A DNA stretch of 13,925 bases from JADFRD01 sp964491015 (GTDB lineage Bacteria; Fidelibacterota; Marinisomatia; Marinisomatales; TCS55): the NCBI GenBank assembly GCA_964491015.1, contig CAZBEY010000051.1, forward strand, positions 1 to 13,925, in the 5' to 3' direction. Below are positions 1-9,000 of the stretch, one piece after another (the stretch's first letter is position 1; every line of letters begins with the position of its first letter). A program made the position numbers and the translations under genes. The notes beneath the pieces are model-generated. The model was not told the origin of the DNA. It saw only the letters and a list, made by a program, of their open reading frames with translations, and ran no database searches.

Positions 1-88
1 ATGAAAAATATTGGTAACTGCACAAGCTTTTTAAAATAATACTTTCCTCTTCTAATGGCCTTTTTTTATCTATGTGGATCTTCCTCAT
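1..88 (-). CDS. Possible 5' end of a gene leaving the window (very tentative)
   Basis: A reading frame starting with ATG at 88-86 on the minus strand stays open to the window edge (29 codons, beginning MRKIHIDKKRPLEEE). It lies 27 bp downstream of the stop of the minus-strand barrel gene and runs in the same direction, which is the only contextual support. No Shine-Dalgarno sequence is visible before the ATG, and 29 open codons are not significant in AT-rich DNA. The residues match no family I recognise, and no signal peptide is seen. It could equally be plain intergenic sequence. Confidence 0.2.
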   Translation of the reverse strand, partial: MRKIHIDKKRPLEEESIILKSLCSYQYFS

Positions 89-115
89 ATTAGCGGCTCA
101 AAAAATGATATTTGT

Positions 116-1405
116 TTATTTATAGATATATGATAAAGCAAAATTCCATTCTGATTTTGACGGAGCGTTAATTACATTTAAAATATATTTATCAGAAATA
201 GTCGCTCCCAACTGAAAGGCTAAATAGGAAGATGTTTCATCTGCAAAAGAGAAGGTTGTTGAGTTAAAACCAGGTATTGTTTCCTCATTGTAAAAAATGC
301 CGGCAACAGGATTAGAAATATTTGAAACCCTTATTGTACTGAATATTTTATAAAACTGGACAACTTTTATACTAATATTATTTATGGCGCCCGGAGTCAT
401 TTCAATTCTATTATTCAAATAGATATAAAAAAGAGAATTATCTGCATTTCGATAATCGTCTCTAATCGTCATTAATTGGCCCTGACGTAATAGGCTGTTT
501 TCCCGTAAGGCCATACTGCTGATGAAAATACCATGCGTCATCCCAAGAGCCGCGGGGCGAACCAGCAAATTCGTTTTTCCCCACAATATCGCTCCTAATT
601 GAAAATCGTAATTATCTTTATGTTTCCATATGGCGAAGCCACTTGGAAGTCCGTCCGGACGAAATGGTGCCCACCTTCCTATTGCTAAAGTTCTTACACT
701 TTCTAGTGTTTCCTCACTTTTTATATATCCGCCAAGAAAAAAAGTATTCAAAGGTCCTTTAATGAGTCCGGCGCCGCCATATCTAATACTTGAATTGTCA
801 TCCATTTCTCCAGTTCCGGTCAAAGCGATAAGTGAAAAGCGAGGATTTTCATACTTTCCTGCAAAATAAGTAGCTTTTCCACGAGTGTTTTTATATATGT
901 TAGAATGTTCTTTTTCATATCCGGCCATTGATTCGTAGCCGACGCGAAACCAAAATGGTTCTGCCGGTTTTAAAGTCATTCGGGAAAACACTGTTTTATT
1001 GGTTAAAGAGGTATCCATTATTTTATCATGAGTCATACCCAATTCCACTCGAAAGCGGTCATCATCTTTATATGGAAATAACACAACTCCGCCGGTTAAT
1101 TGGTTCACCGGAATAATATTCCGATTGTCTAATCCATTATTCATATAGCGCACGAAAAATGTTTTATTCCTCTGATTCTTACTATAAAAATCAAATGCAG
1201 TCGTCATTTCACTCCCTTTGGACCAAGCTCCAAACTGGAATTCCCAGACAGTGGGTCTCACGGGTCCATATACAGAATGTCTGGGGTCGGGCTTACCGTG
1301 TCCATGCATTGAATGTCCTTGCGGATAGATGGTCATCAGGAGAATTATCCAAATAAATGGAAGTGAGTTTACCCATCTCATGATTCTATTGTATTTCATA
1401 TGCAT
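116..1405 (-). CDS. Putative outer-membrane beta-barrel protein with His-rich N-terminus, function unknown
   Basis: This 429-residue protein has a signal peptide: a basic start, then a hydrophobic stretch around residues 13-27 (LPFIWIILLMTIY). The segment after it is rich in His (H31, H34, H36, H43, in HSMHGHGKPDPRH). The rest alternates polar and aromatic/hydrophobic residues in short segments separated by Asp/Asn/Gly turns, as expected of a transmembrane beta-barrel, and the last strand reads WNFALSYIYK. I do not recognise a family. Start choice is uncertain: ATGs at 1405, 1399 and 1381 are in frame and none has a clear Shine-Dalgarno; the third would still leave a signal peptide. It diverges from the LamG-like gene across about 220 bp. 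A porin-like or metal-related role is only a guess from the barrel pattern and the His cluster. Confidence 0.75.
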   Translation of the reverse strand: MHMKYNRIMRWVNSLPFIWIILLMTIYPQGHSMHGHGKPDPRHSVYGPVRPTVWEFQFGAWSKGSEMTTAFDFYSKNQRNKTFFVRYMNNGLDNRNIIPVNQLTGGVVLFPYKDDDRFRVELGMTHDKIMDTSLTNKTVFSRMTLKPAEPFWFRVGYESMAGYEKEHSNIYKNTRGKATYFAGKYENPRFSLIALTGTGEMDDNSSIRYGGAGLIKGPLNTFFLGGYIKSEETLESVRTLAIGRWAPFRPDGLPSGFAIWKHKDNYDFQLGAILWGKTNLLVRPAALGMTHGIFISSMALRENSLLRQGQLMTIRDDYRNADNSLFYIYLNNRIEMTPGAINNISIKVVQFYKIFSTIRVSNISNPVAGIFYNEETIPGFNSTTFSFADETSSYLAFQLGATISDKYILNVINAPSKSEWNFALSYIYK

Positions 1406-1419
1406 TAATGACTTTGTTC

Positions 1420-1448
1420 ATTTAGAATCTATTAATATTGTCTGGCAA
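1420..1448 (-). promoter_or_regulatory. Weak candidate promoter for the minus-strand barrel gene
   Basis: On the minus strand TTGCCA (1448-1443) is followed after 17 bp by CTAAAT (1425-1420). The -35-like box is fair and the -10-like box is poor. A transcript would start close to the ATG at 1405, which would favour the internal ATG at 1381. Such boxes arise easily in AT-rich DNA. Confidence 0.2.
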
Positions 1449-1562
1449 TGAAAGAATAATTCCCAACATTTTATTTTTTTTATTAGTAAACATCGCAATA
1501 AGGAGTTCGAAAATTTAGTTTCTCTTGGTATTGCCTTGACCTCCCAACGATTGTTCTTTATT

Positions 1563-1591
1563 TTGTCTATTGTAAAAATACATATTAATAT
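1563..1591 (+). promoter_or_regulatory. Candidate promoter for the LamG-like T9SS cargo gene
   Basis: TTGTCT (1563-1568) and TAATAT (1586-1591) are separated by exactly 17 bp, a sigma-70-like layout. A transcript would begin near 1598, giving a leader of about 30 nt to the ATG at 1629 but only about 15 nt to the TTG at 1614. FCB bacteria often use a different -7 consensus (TAnnTTTG), so this is a pattern match only. Confidence 0.35.
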
Positions 1592-1628
1592 CTGAATAAG
1601 GATAATTAATTAATTGGAAAAAACAATC

Positions 1629-3353
1629 ATGAAAAAGGAGTCTGGCTTGAAAAATACGTTAAAAATTATTGTTATGATCGGGTGCATTGCTAATTTAGTA
1701 TTCGCCCAGTCATTACCTTTCACAGAAGATTTTGAGGATGGTGATGTGAGTGAATGGGGACTATATCGAGCAGGAGAAGAAGCCCTTCAGGTTGTGGATA
1801 TGTCATCAGCTCCGGCTGCTCTGGCAAATGGCGGAAGCAGTGTAGGATATTTACAGGATGCCGATGCATCTTATTCCGGCGCTGCTGTTGCATTGGTCGG
1901 GTCTACCACGGATCAAAATTATACAATAGAAGGTGATGTTTATGTCTATCGGAATCACTCACAAGGATCTGCTTATACAGGATTAGTTGTATATGCTGAT
2001 TCTTCGGTATCGGGTTCAGCTTCCCATGGATATTACGTTAAGCTGGTAGCAGATTTTGATGGTGACAATCGTTTCCGTTTGTATAATAACCAATTGAATA
2101 TGTCTACCTTCCAATACACATTTTCCCACAGTATTGATGCTTCAGCTGTTGATACTTCAGAAGGATGGCATCACATGTCGGTCAAAGTTCAGACATTGAG
2201 CGACGGTACGACAGAATACACATGCGGTTATGATGGTGAAGATCTCGGTTCCTATATTGATGACGGAGCTGATAGGGCAGCCGGTGGAAAGTATGGAGTG
2301 TATTGTTTCCAAATGGATGGCGTTGATGGGATTGCCGGGTATTACGATAATATATCGGTAGAGCCAAATAAAGATGTGGTTTACACAGAAGATTTTGAGG
2401 ATGGTGATGTGAGTGAATGGGGACTATATCGAGCAGGAGAAGAAGCCCTTCAGGTTGTGGATATGTCATCAGCTCCGGCTGCTCTGGCAAATGGCGGAAG
2501 CAGTGTAGGATATTTACAGGATGCCGATGCATCTTATTCCGGCGCTGCTGTTGCATTGGTCGGGTCTACCACGGATCAAAATTATACAATAGAAGGTGAT
2601 GTTTATGTCTATCGGAATCACTCACAAGGATCTGCTTATACAGGATTAGTTGTATATGCTGATTCTTCGGTATCGGGTTCAGCTTCCCATGGATATTACG
2701 TTAAGCTGGTAGCAGATTTTGATGGTGACAATCGTTTCCGTTTGTATAATAACCAATTGAATATGTCTACCTTCCAATACACATTTTCCCACAGTATTGA
2801 TGCTTCAGCTGTTGATACTTCAGAAGGATGGCATCACATGTCGGTCAAAGTTCAGACATTGAGCGACGGTACGACAGAATACACATGCGGTTATGATGGT
2901 GAAGATCTCGGTTCCTATATTGATGACGGAGCTGATAGGGCAGCCGGTGGAAAGTATGGAGTGTATTGTTTCCAAATGGATGGCGTTGATGGGATTGCCG
3001 GGTATTATGACAATATTGTTGTATCAGCAGGAGAGCAGCTTGCTATTGATACTCATGCAAATTTTGAATTACCAAAATCATTTTCATTAGATCAGAACTA
3101 TCCAAATCCATTTAATCCGACGACAACCATTTCCTTTGATTTATCCCAAAAATCGAATATGTCGCTGGATATTTTCAACATGAATGGACAATTCATTCGG
3201 AACCTCGTCCGCGGAAACTACGGGCCGAATCATTATTCTATCACTTGGGATGGAAAAAATAATATGGGTCGGATTGTACCCGCCGGTGTGTATCTCTACA
3301 CCATAACGAATGGGTCACAACGAGTTTCCAAGAAAATGATTTTCCTCAAATAG
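1629..3353 (+). CDS. Secreted protein with two identical LamG-like domains and a T9SS type A sorting domain
   Basis: The product is 574 residues. A signal peptide (MKKESGLKNTLK then IIVMIGCIANLVFA, cleavage probably before QS) leads into two copies of a roughly 208-residue beta-rich domain at about residues 32-239 and 253-460. Each copy opens with TEDFEDGDVSEWGLY and ends with GIAGYYDNI, a pattern typical of concanavalin A/LamG-like jelly-roll modules that often bind carbohydrate. DFDGDN in each copy may bind calcium. Residues 481-574 form a T9SS type A sorting domain: QNYPNPFNPTTTISFDL, then GVYLYTI and a Lys-ending tail. The family expectation is export by T9SS and anchoring or release at the cell surface. 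A TTG at 1614 with AAGGAT upstream is an alternative start adding MEKTI; I prefer the ATG because it begins a canonical signal peptide. No catalytic domain is visible, so binding or structure is the likelier role. Confidence 0.9.
   Translation: MKKESGLKNTLKIIVMIGCIANLVFAQSLPFTEDFEDGDVSEWGLYRAGEEALQVVDMSSAPAALANGGSSVGYLQDADASYSGAAVALVGSTTDQNYTIEGDVYVYRNHSQGSAYTGLVVYADSSVSGSASHGYYVKLVADFDGDNRFRLYNNQLNMSTFQYTFSHSIDASAVDTSEGWHHMSVKVQTLSDGTTEYTCGYDGEDLGSYIDDGADRAAGGKYGVYCFQMDGVDGIAGYYDNISVEPNKDVVYTEDFEDGDVSEWGLYRAGEEALQVVDMSSAPAALANGGSSVGYLQDADASYSGAAVALVGSTTDQNYTIEGDVYVYRNHSQGSAYTGLVVYADSSVSGSASHGYYVKLVADFDGDNRFRLYNNQLNMSTFQYTFSHSIDASAVDTSEGWHHMSVKVQTLSDGTTEYTCGYDGEDLGSYIDDGADRAAGGKYGVYCFQMDGVDGIAGYYDNIVVSAGEQLAIDTHANFELPKSFSLDQNYPNPFNPTTTISFDLSQKSNMSLDIFNMNGQFIRNLVRGNYGPNHYSITWDGKNNMGRIVPAGVYLYTITNGSQRVSKKMIFLK
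1721..2344 (+). repeat. Direct repeat copy 1 (624 bp, identical to copy 2)
   Basis: First copy of an exact in-frame direct repeat inside the LamG-like gene. I compared it line by line with 2384-3007 and found no base difference. The period is 663 bp, leaving a 39-bp non-repeated linker encoding SVEPNKDVV. The first mismatches are at the left flank (1720 T against 2383 A) and at 2345 C against 3008 T, the latter synonymous. Confidence 0.97.
2384..3007 (+). repeat. Direct repeat copy 2 (624 bp, identical to copy 1)
   Basis: Second copy of the exact repeat, encoding the second LamG-like domain, followed directly by the linker to the T9SS sorting domain. Identity at synonymous positions as well as amino acids means a very recent duplication or ongoing gene conversion, unless the assembly is at fault. 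Confidence 0.97.
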
Positions 3354-3360
3354 CTTAAAT

Positions 3361-3404
3361 TAAAAGAGAGGGTATAATTATTTCTAATTCTACCCTCTCT
3401 TTTA
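3361..3404 (+). terminator. 14-bp hairpin: terminator of the LamG-like gene, or attenuator of the operon
   Basis: The arms TAAAAGAGAGGGTA (3361-3374) and TACCCTCTCTTTTA (3391-3404) pair perfectly around a 16-nt loop. The 3' arm ends in TTTT and the 5' arm begins with A residues, so the hairpin could end transcription in either direction. It lies 7 bp after the stop at 3353 and leaves only six bases (GACTGT) before the ATG at 3411, with no Shine-Dalgarno there. Confidence 0.75.
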
Positions 3405-3410
3405 GACTGT

Positions 3411-6038
3411 ATGATTAACAAATCCCATTATTCCCTTGCACTGCTTTTAATAATAATAACCTCGAGTTATGCCGGAGTAGGCGGGAAATTTGCCGGGAAA
3501 GTCATCGATAAAAATGGTAATCCGCTAATTGGTGTAAATATTATAATTGAAAATACCGATTTGGGGACAATATCTGATAATCAGGGAAATTATTATTTTC
3601 TCAATATTCCTCCCGGACATTATAATATCAGATTTATGATGATTGGATACAAAACTGTTATCCACGAGGACATTATTATTATGTCTGATTTCACAACAAA
3701 GTTAGCTGTTGGTATGGAACAGACAGTTATTAGTGGAGAAGAGGTGACGGTAACAGCGTCCAAACCCTTAATACAAAAAGACGCAACATCATCGATCAAA
3801 GTAATCGATTCTGAAAATATAGTAGATATGCCGGTGGTTGATTTTAAAGATGTACTTGCGACTCAAGCAGGTTTCACAGAAGATGCTTCCGGCGGTATCC
3901 ACGTCCGGGGTGGACGGACAAAAGAAATTCTTTATATGATCGACGGCATGGTGGTCAAAGACCCGCTCCAAGGTGATTATTCAGGTTCTGTAAACCAGAA
4001 TGCCATTCAGGAAATGACCATCATCAGCGGAACATTCAACGCCGAATACGGTCAGGCAATGTCCAGTGTAGTCAATATTGTTACTAAAGAAGGTGGAGAT
4101 GAATTTAGTGGAAAACTTGAATTCATCTCCCCTCAAATAAACGATTCCCCTTACCATTCTGACGGAGCTTTTAAAGCCGTATCAGATGAAAGTTATGTTT
4201 GGACTGATTTAAGAAAACCGCTTTTCAATTACCTGGAAACAAATCTGGAGAATTCATCAGCAACTCCTCTGCTTCCATTGATGGATTTACCCATAAATGG
4301 TTCTGCCAGTCTGAACATAGGTGGGAAATTACCTATTATCAATTCCCATTATTTTGCCTCTGCATTTTATAGCTCTATTGATGATTATTTACCCCATGGA
4401 ATTGATATTAACCAGGATGTACAATTAAAACTCACGAATCGACTTTCTCCAAAAATAAAACTTTCAATTCATTTCCATAGTTCAAATCGCCTATACCAAC
4501 GTTATTCGCATCGATGGAAATATAGACCTTTGCACCAAGCGCATACTTTTAAATCCAACGATAGAATTGCATTGACACTGACACATTTTTTAAGCGAATC
4601 TTTTTATTATAATATATACTTATCCAAACAAAATGTCGCAACTCGAACAGGGGTTATGGATAAATTGCCCGTAGCGAACGGCTATGTACGACCCCTCACT
4701 GATGAAACTGTATTTTTCTACGATACCGGCGACCAGGGGATCTATGTAGATAACCGAAGTACCACCCAAACAATTAACATGGATATGACATACCAAATGG
4801 ATAATATTCATCAGTTGAAAGGAGGCTTTGCATACGCACCCCGTACATTGGATATTTATTCGGTAGAGGAGCCATGGGTTGGTGGAACAAATTTTCAGGA
4901 TGACACAACATTTACTCCAAAAGAAGGTTCGTTTTTTATTCAGGATAAGATTGAACTGGATTATATCATCCTCAATTTTGGCTTGCGATGGGATTATGTA
5001 GACCCAAACGCAACCATGTGGAAAGATATAAACCGGTTTGTGGAGTGGGATTCGACAGAAAATGTTTGGGTACCGGCAGAACTCATAACAGCTCCACCGC
5101 AATCTGATTGGAGTCCAAGAGTGGGGATTGCTTTTCCCATAACGGATAATACCGTATTTCATTTTTCCTATGGACATTTTTTCCAGACTCCGACATTTGA
5201 TGCCTTTACATATAACGCTGATAAAGATGTATCATCCTCTCTACCGCTGGTTGGAAATCCAAAATTGAAAGCACAGAAAACAGTCTCATTTGAAGCAGGA
5301 TTAAAACAGGCATTATCAAACAAGACGAGTCTTGAAATTAATCTATGGTCAAAAGACATTCGTGATCTTCTTTCGACATTACAGATTCGATATCTTTCAA
5401 ATATGTATGTTGCTTATACTAATTCTGATTACGCAAACGTCAAGGGTATCGATTTTTCATTGGATAAACAGTTTACGGGAATTTTTGGCAGTTCTATAGC
5501 CTATAGCCTTTCCGTAGCAAAAGGAAATAATTCAAATCCAACAGGGGGCTATTTTTCCGCTTACACTCAGGAAGAAGTCCCTCACCAGGAATTTTATCTG
5601 GATTTTGACCAGCGCCACGATCTTTCCGTTTCACTCTTTATTAAAACACCCTCAAAGTATGGTCCCGGGTTCAATGGTCTTCGTCCTTTATCGAAAATAA
5701 ATGCGAATTTGTTAATTAATGCAGGCAGCGGGCTGCCTTATACACCTTATGTAGATCCTACGATAAGAGTGGATATGAACTCAGCAAGGAAACCATGGAC
5801 TTTTTCAGCTGATTTGAGGATGAAAAAGCGCTTTCTCCTCAATTCTACAGCTTTAACCTTTTTTCTCGAAGTGACCAATCTAACTGATTACGAAAATATA
5901 TACTTTGTTTACTCTCGCACAGGAAAGCCGTTTGATCCCGGTTTTTCCGGAGTGGGTACCTCAACGGATGCCAATTATAATCCACTCCATATTGGACAGG
6001 GAAGAACATTTAGCGCCGGGGTAAATATCTCATTATGA
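3411..6038 (+). CDS. TonB-dependent receptor with carboxypeptidase-regulatory-like domain
   Basis: This 875-residue outer-membrane transporter would import a ligand using energy from TonB-ExbBD. Signal peptide: residues 1-21 (LALLLIIITSSYAG). Residues 28-105 are a carboxypeptidase-D regulatory-like fold (GKVIDKNGNPLIGVNIIIEN, then IPPGHYNIRF and IGYKTV). The plug is at about 110-230: EEVTVTASKP resembles a TonB box, followed by GGIHVRGGR (161-169), MIDGM (176-180) and the plug-end pattern FNAEYGQAMSSVVNIVTKEGG. The rest is a barrel with many aromatic-rich strands. It ends in VNISL rather than the usual terminal aromatic residue. The stop overlaps the next ATG by 4 bp (ATGA), so it is coupled to the 1038-residue secreted protein, which could act as its surface partner much as SusD serves SusC, though the two are not homologous. 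Ligand unknown. Confidence 0.93.
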   Translation: MINKSHYSLALLLIIITSSYAGVGGKFAGKVIDKNGNPLIGVNIIIENTDLGTISDNQGNYYFLNIPPGHYNIRFMMIGYKTVIHEDIIIMSDFTTKLAVGMEQTVISGEEVTVTASKPLIQKDATSSIKVIDSENIVDMPVVDFKDVLATQAGFTEDASGGIHVRGGRTKEILYMIDGMVVKDPLQGDYSGSVNQNAIQEMTIISGTFNAEYGQAMSSVVNIVTKEGGDEFSGKLEFISPQINDSPYHSDGAFKAVSDESYVWTDLRKPLFNYLETNLENSSATPLLPLMDLPINGSASLNIGGKLPIINSHYFASAFYSSIDDYLPHGIDINQDVQLKLTNRLSPKIKLSIHFHSSNRLYQRYSHRWKYRPLHQAHTFKSNDRIALTLTHFLSESFYYNIYLSKQNVATRTGVMDKLPVANGYVRPLTDETVFFYDTGDQGIYVDNRSTTQTINMDMTYQMDNIHQLKGGFAYAPRTLDIYSVEEPWVGGTNFQDDTTFTPKEGSFFIQDKIELDYIILNFGLRWDYVDPNATMWKDINRFVEWDSTENVWVPAELITAPPQSDWSPRVGIAFPITDNTVFHFSYGHFFQTPTFDAFTYNADKDVSSSLPLVGNPKLKAQKTVSFEAGLKQALSNKTSLEINLWSKDIRDLLSTLQIRYLSNMYVAYTNSDYANVKGIDFSLDKQFTGIFGSSIAYSLSVAKGNNSNPTGGYFSAYTQEEVPHQEFYLDFDQRHDLSVSLFIKTPSKYGPGFNGLRPLSKINANLLINAGSGLPYTPYVDPTIRVDMNSARKPWTFSADLRMKKRFLLNSTALTFFLEVTNLTDYENIYFVYSRTGKPFDPGFSGVGTSTDANYNPLHIGQGRTFSAGVNISL

Positions 6039-9000
6039 TTTTGAAGAAAAACACTGTATTGAATATAATTGTGGCTATTCTTGTCCTATTCAATATGCCA
6101 AACAATCTCATGGGTGTGGATTGCACGAAATGTCATGACGAAGTCCCCAGAAGGAGCTTTTTTAGAACATCCGGGTTTACTGAAAAAGCGGTTGGCGTGA
6201 TGGATAAAGGGCAATTGCAGAACAATACAAGTAATATTGGCGATCTATCGAGCTTTCATCTATGGTTTACCAACGCAGGTCATTGGCCTCGGACAGCGGA
6301 TTACGATCGTCAGTATATTTTTGGTCTGGGTTTAGTGGTTGCCGTAAATGAACATAATGTAATCGAAACGGTAACGCAGGGACTGTCAAAAGTAACAGAT
6401 TGGCTGCCGCCTGATGATGCTGCCGGTCGCCATTATTCCGGTGAAATAAGGGCAGAATCGGATGATACGCCATTCCAGGCATCAAGTGATTTTAGAGAAA
6501 CATGGCCTTTTGGTTACTACGACGATAATGGATCGTGGACTTCAACTGATGATCGTCACTGGCCGGGATATTATCGGGTGGATGTGGGAAATGTGGAAGA
6601 AGACACACTTGTTTTGCATCCCGATTCCGGACTTCTTCCCGATAGAGAAAATGAATTTACTTCTGACAGAGACATTTTTTGTATTTACAATGATGATGAG
6701 AATGCACAAGGCGCTGTAGGGATTGAAGTAGAACAATCCTCTTATAGTTATGGCCGCCCGTATGCTGAAGATTTCATTTTTTGGGATTTAAAAATTCACA
6801 ATAAGAGCGGGAATGATTTGGACAGTATTTATGTCGGATTCTATTCAAAATTCCGTCCCGATTATGATAACCACGATTACATCAATATTATGGATTGTGA
6901 TAATGACGGGAAATTAGATTTTGTTTATGTGTACGATCTCAACAATGCACTCAACAAAACCTGGGCAGATAAGGACGACCCCCTTGCTATGGTTGGGCTG
7001 CGAATATTTGACACACCTTTTAATCTTGGAGTAACGGACTTTCATCATTTTGCCCGGGGTGTCTCACCCATCACTGATGAAGAAATGTGGGCGATAACAA
7101 CTAGTACAAAAGATGCGAGTGTTTTGGATTCTTTATCCTGGTATTTCCATGGAGACAATCAGCGGATTGACTATACGGGTGTGGATTCTCTTGAAACATT
7201 CTATCCCTCTTGGTTGGACGACGAAAGTGGTGTTGAATTAGCCGGCGATGGTATCAATTTCATTATCTCAAGTGGGCCTCACAAAATAAAAGCAGACTCC
7301 TCAGTGACCGTTTCACTTGGGCTCATTATGGGCAATTCGGGAGAAGTCCCGGCGGAACCGGACACAACTGATTTGATGAATAATCTTCGTACAGCCAACA
7401 AAATGTATGACCTATATTTTCAAGGATCCGGACCGCCGGATCCTCCAACGGTAACAGCAGTTCCTGGAGATGGAACAGCAACACTTTTTTGGAATTCAAA
7501 TCCTTCGGAATCTTCAGTCGATGTTTTAAAAGAAGTTATGGATTTTGAAGGATACAAAATATTTCGAAGCACCGATCAAGGTCAAACATGGGGGGAACCA
7601 GTTACAAATGCTTATGGGATTCAGGTCGGCTGGGTCCCCATCGCCACGTTTGATTATTCGTTTGACGAAGATACATCGAGATATGGGGTCGCAGTATCGG
7701 GGTTGGATCCGTTATTTCCACAGTTTTTAGGCACGAATTCTGGTCTTGTTCATACATTTACGGATAACAACCTCATCAACGGACTGGAATACTGGTACTG
7801 TGTAACGGCCTATGATCGAGGAAGTCAAAACCCCGATAGTTTAGAACAATCCTACTTATATCCCCTTGGGTCATCTATTTTTGAACCCCATACTGTTTCG
7901 GTCATCCCCGGTGGTACGGCAAATAATTTCACCAATGCATCTGTTCCGTCAGGGCAGCTAGAACCACATGGGGGGGTCTGTAATGGTATAGTTAAAATTG
8001 AAATTGCAGACCAAACACAAATAACAGGACACGGATACAAGGTTACATTTTCTGACAGCGCTCTATACATTGATGGAAACGATACAGCATACGGTATGGG
8101 CTTCACGCTTATTGACACAACCGAAATGGACACGCTTTTTGATAAATATATTTTCTCTGATCAAACTGGAGATAACCTCCCCGTCGTGGATGGTTTTCGG
8201 ATTACGGTGCAAAATACACCTTTAGGTATTAAAGAATTCGGTTGGACAAAAGTACAAAATGATACGTGCACTTTTGACTGGAGATATAAAAGTATTAACC
8301 CGAATTTAGGCGCCCAGCTTATCCAGGAAGATATTTCTTCTTATGATGACTGGAGGATTACGGTCAATTATGAAGGAGGAGATTCAGTTAGATGGACCGA
8401 TGTTTTCACCGGGTCCGAACAGAACAATAAACAATATTTACCATTAAAAATTGAAATTATTAATGATCCTGAAAACCCAAAGGATGTTACCAGTACATCC
8501 TGGTTGGGGGAATTCGCTATTTTGGCTCCTGAGGATTATCGAAAAGATTTCTATAGTCCATTGGGTTGGGACCTTGAACCCGGCGGTAAAGGTTATACGC
8601 CTGCAAGTATCGGCTGGTTTGAAAAACATGTAGATATTCTTATTTTAGAGTCAGAGGAAACGAACTACTTACTGTTATTCACCAACAATAAACCGGATTC
8701 ATCCTATAATAAGGATAATGAATTGGAGATTATTCACGCGAAGGCCCCCACCGATGGTGATGAGTTTACTGTTAGAACGTATAAACCCTTCAGAGAAGAA
8801 ATTTATTATACATTTGGAACGACAGCTATGTTGGAGAAATCAAAAACAGATTCCAATTCTTTAAAAAATATACATGTAGTTCCCGATCCATACATCGTCA
8901 CAAACATTTGGGAATCCAGCGAATTTGGGAAAAAATTAAAATTCAATAACCTTCCGGATCAATGCACTATTAAAATTTATACATTGGTCGGAGACCTATT

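Noticed and set aside
1..39. Plus-strand frame ATG...TAA of 12 codons at the left edge
   Set aside because: Too short to judge. It could be the tail of a gene entering the window, but nothing in its sequence supports that.
1614..1628. TTG at 1614 as start of the LamG-like protein
   Set aside because: AAGGAT is well placed for it, but the ATG at 1629 begins a textbook signal peptide and fits the predicted promoter better. I kept the TTG only as an alternative.
2182..2556. 124-codon open frame on the minus strand across the repeat
   Set aside because: It lies antisense inside the LamG-like gene, has composition typical of a shadow frame (many His, Gln, Arg), and no ribosome site. The sense frame has clear domains.
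1721..3007. The repeat as a CRISPR or insertion-sequence pair
   Set aside because: Only two long in-frame units with coding continuity, no short spaced repeats, no terminal inverted repeats and no transposase. It is an intragenic domain duplication.
4620..5177. 185-codon open frame on the minus strand inside the TonB-receptor gene
   Set aside because: The sense strand encodes an intact, recognisable barrel here. The antisense product shows no domain, signal or ribosome site.
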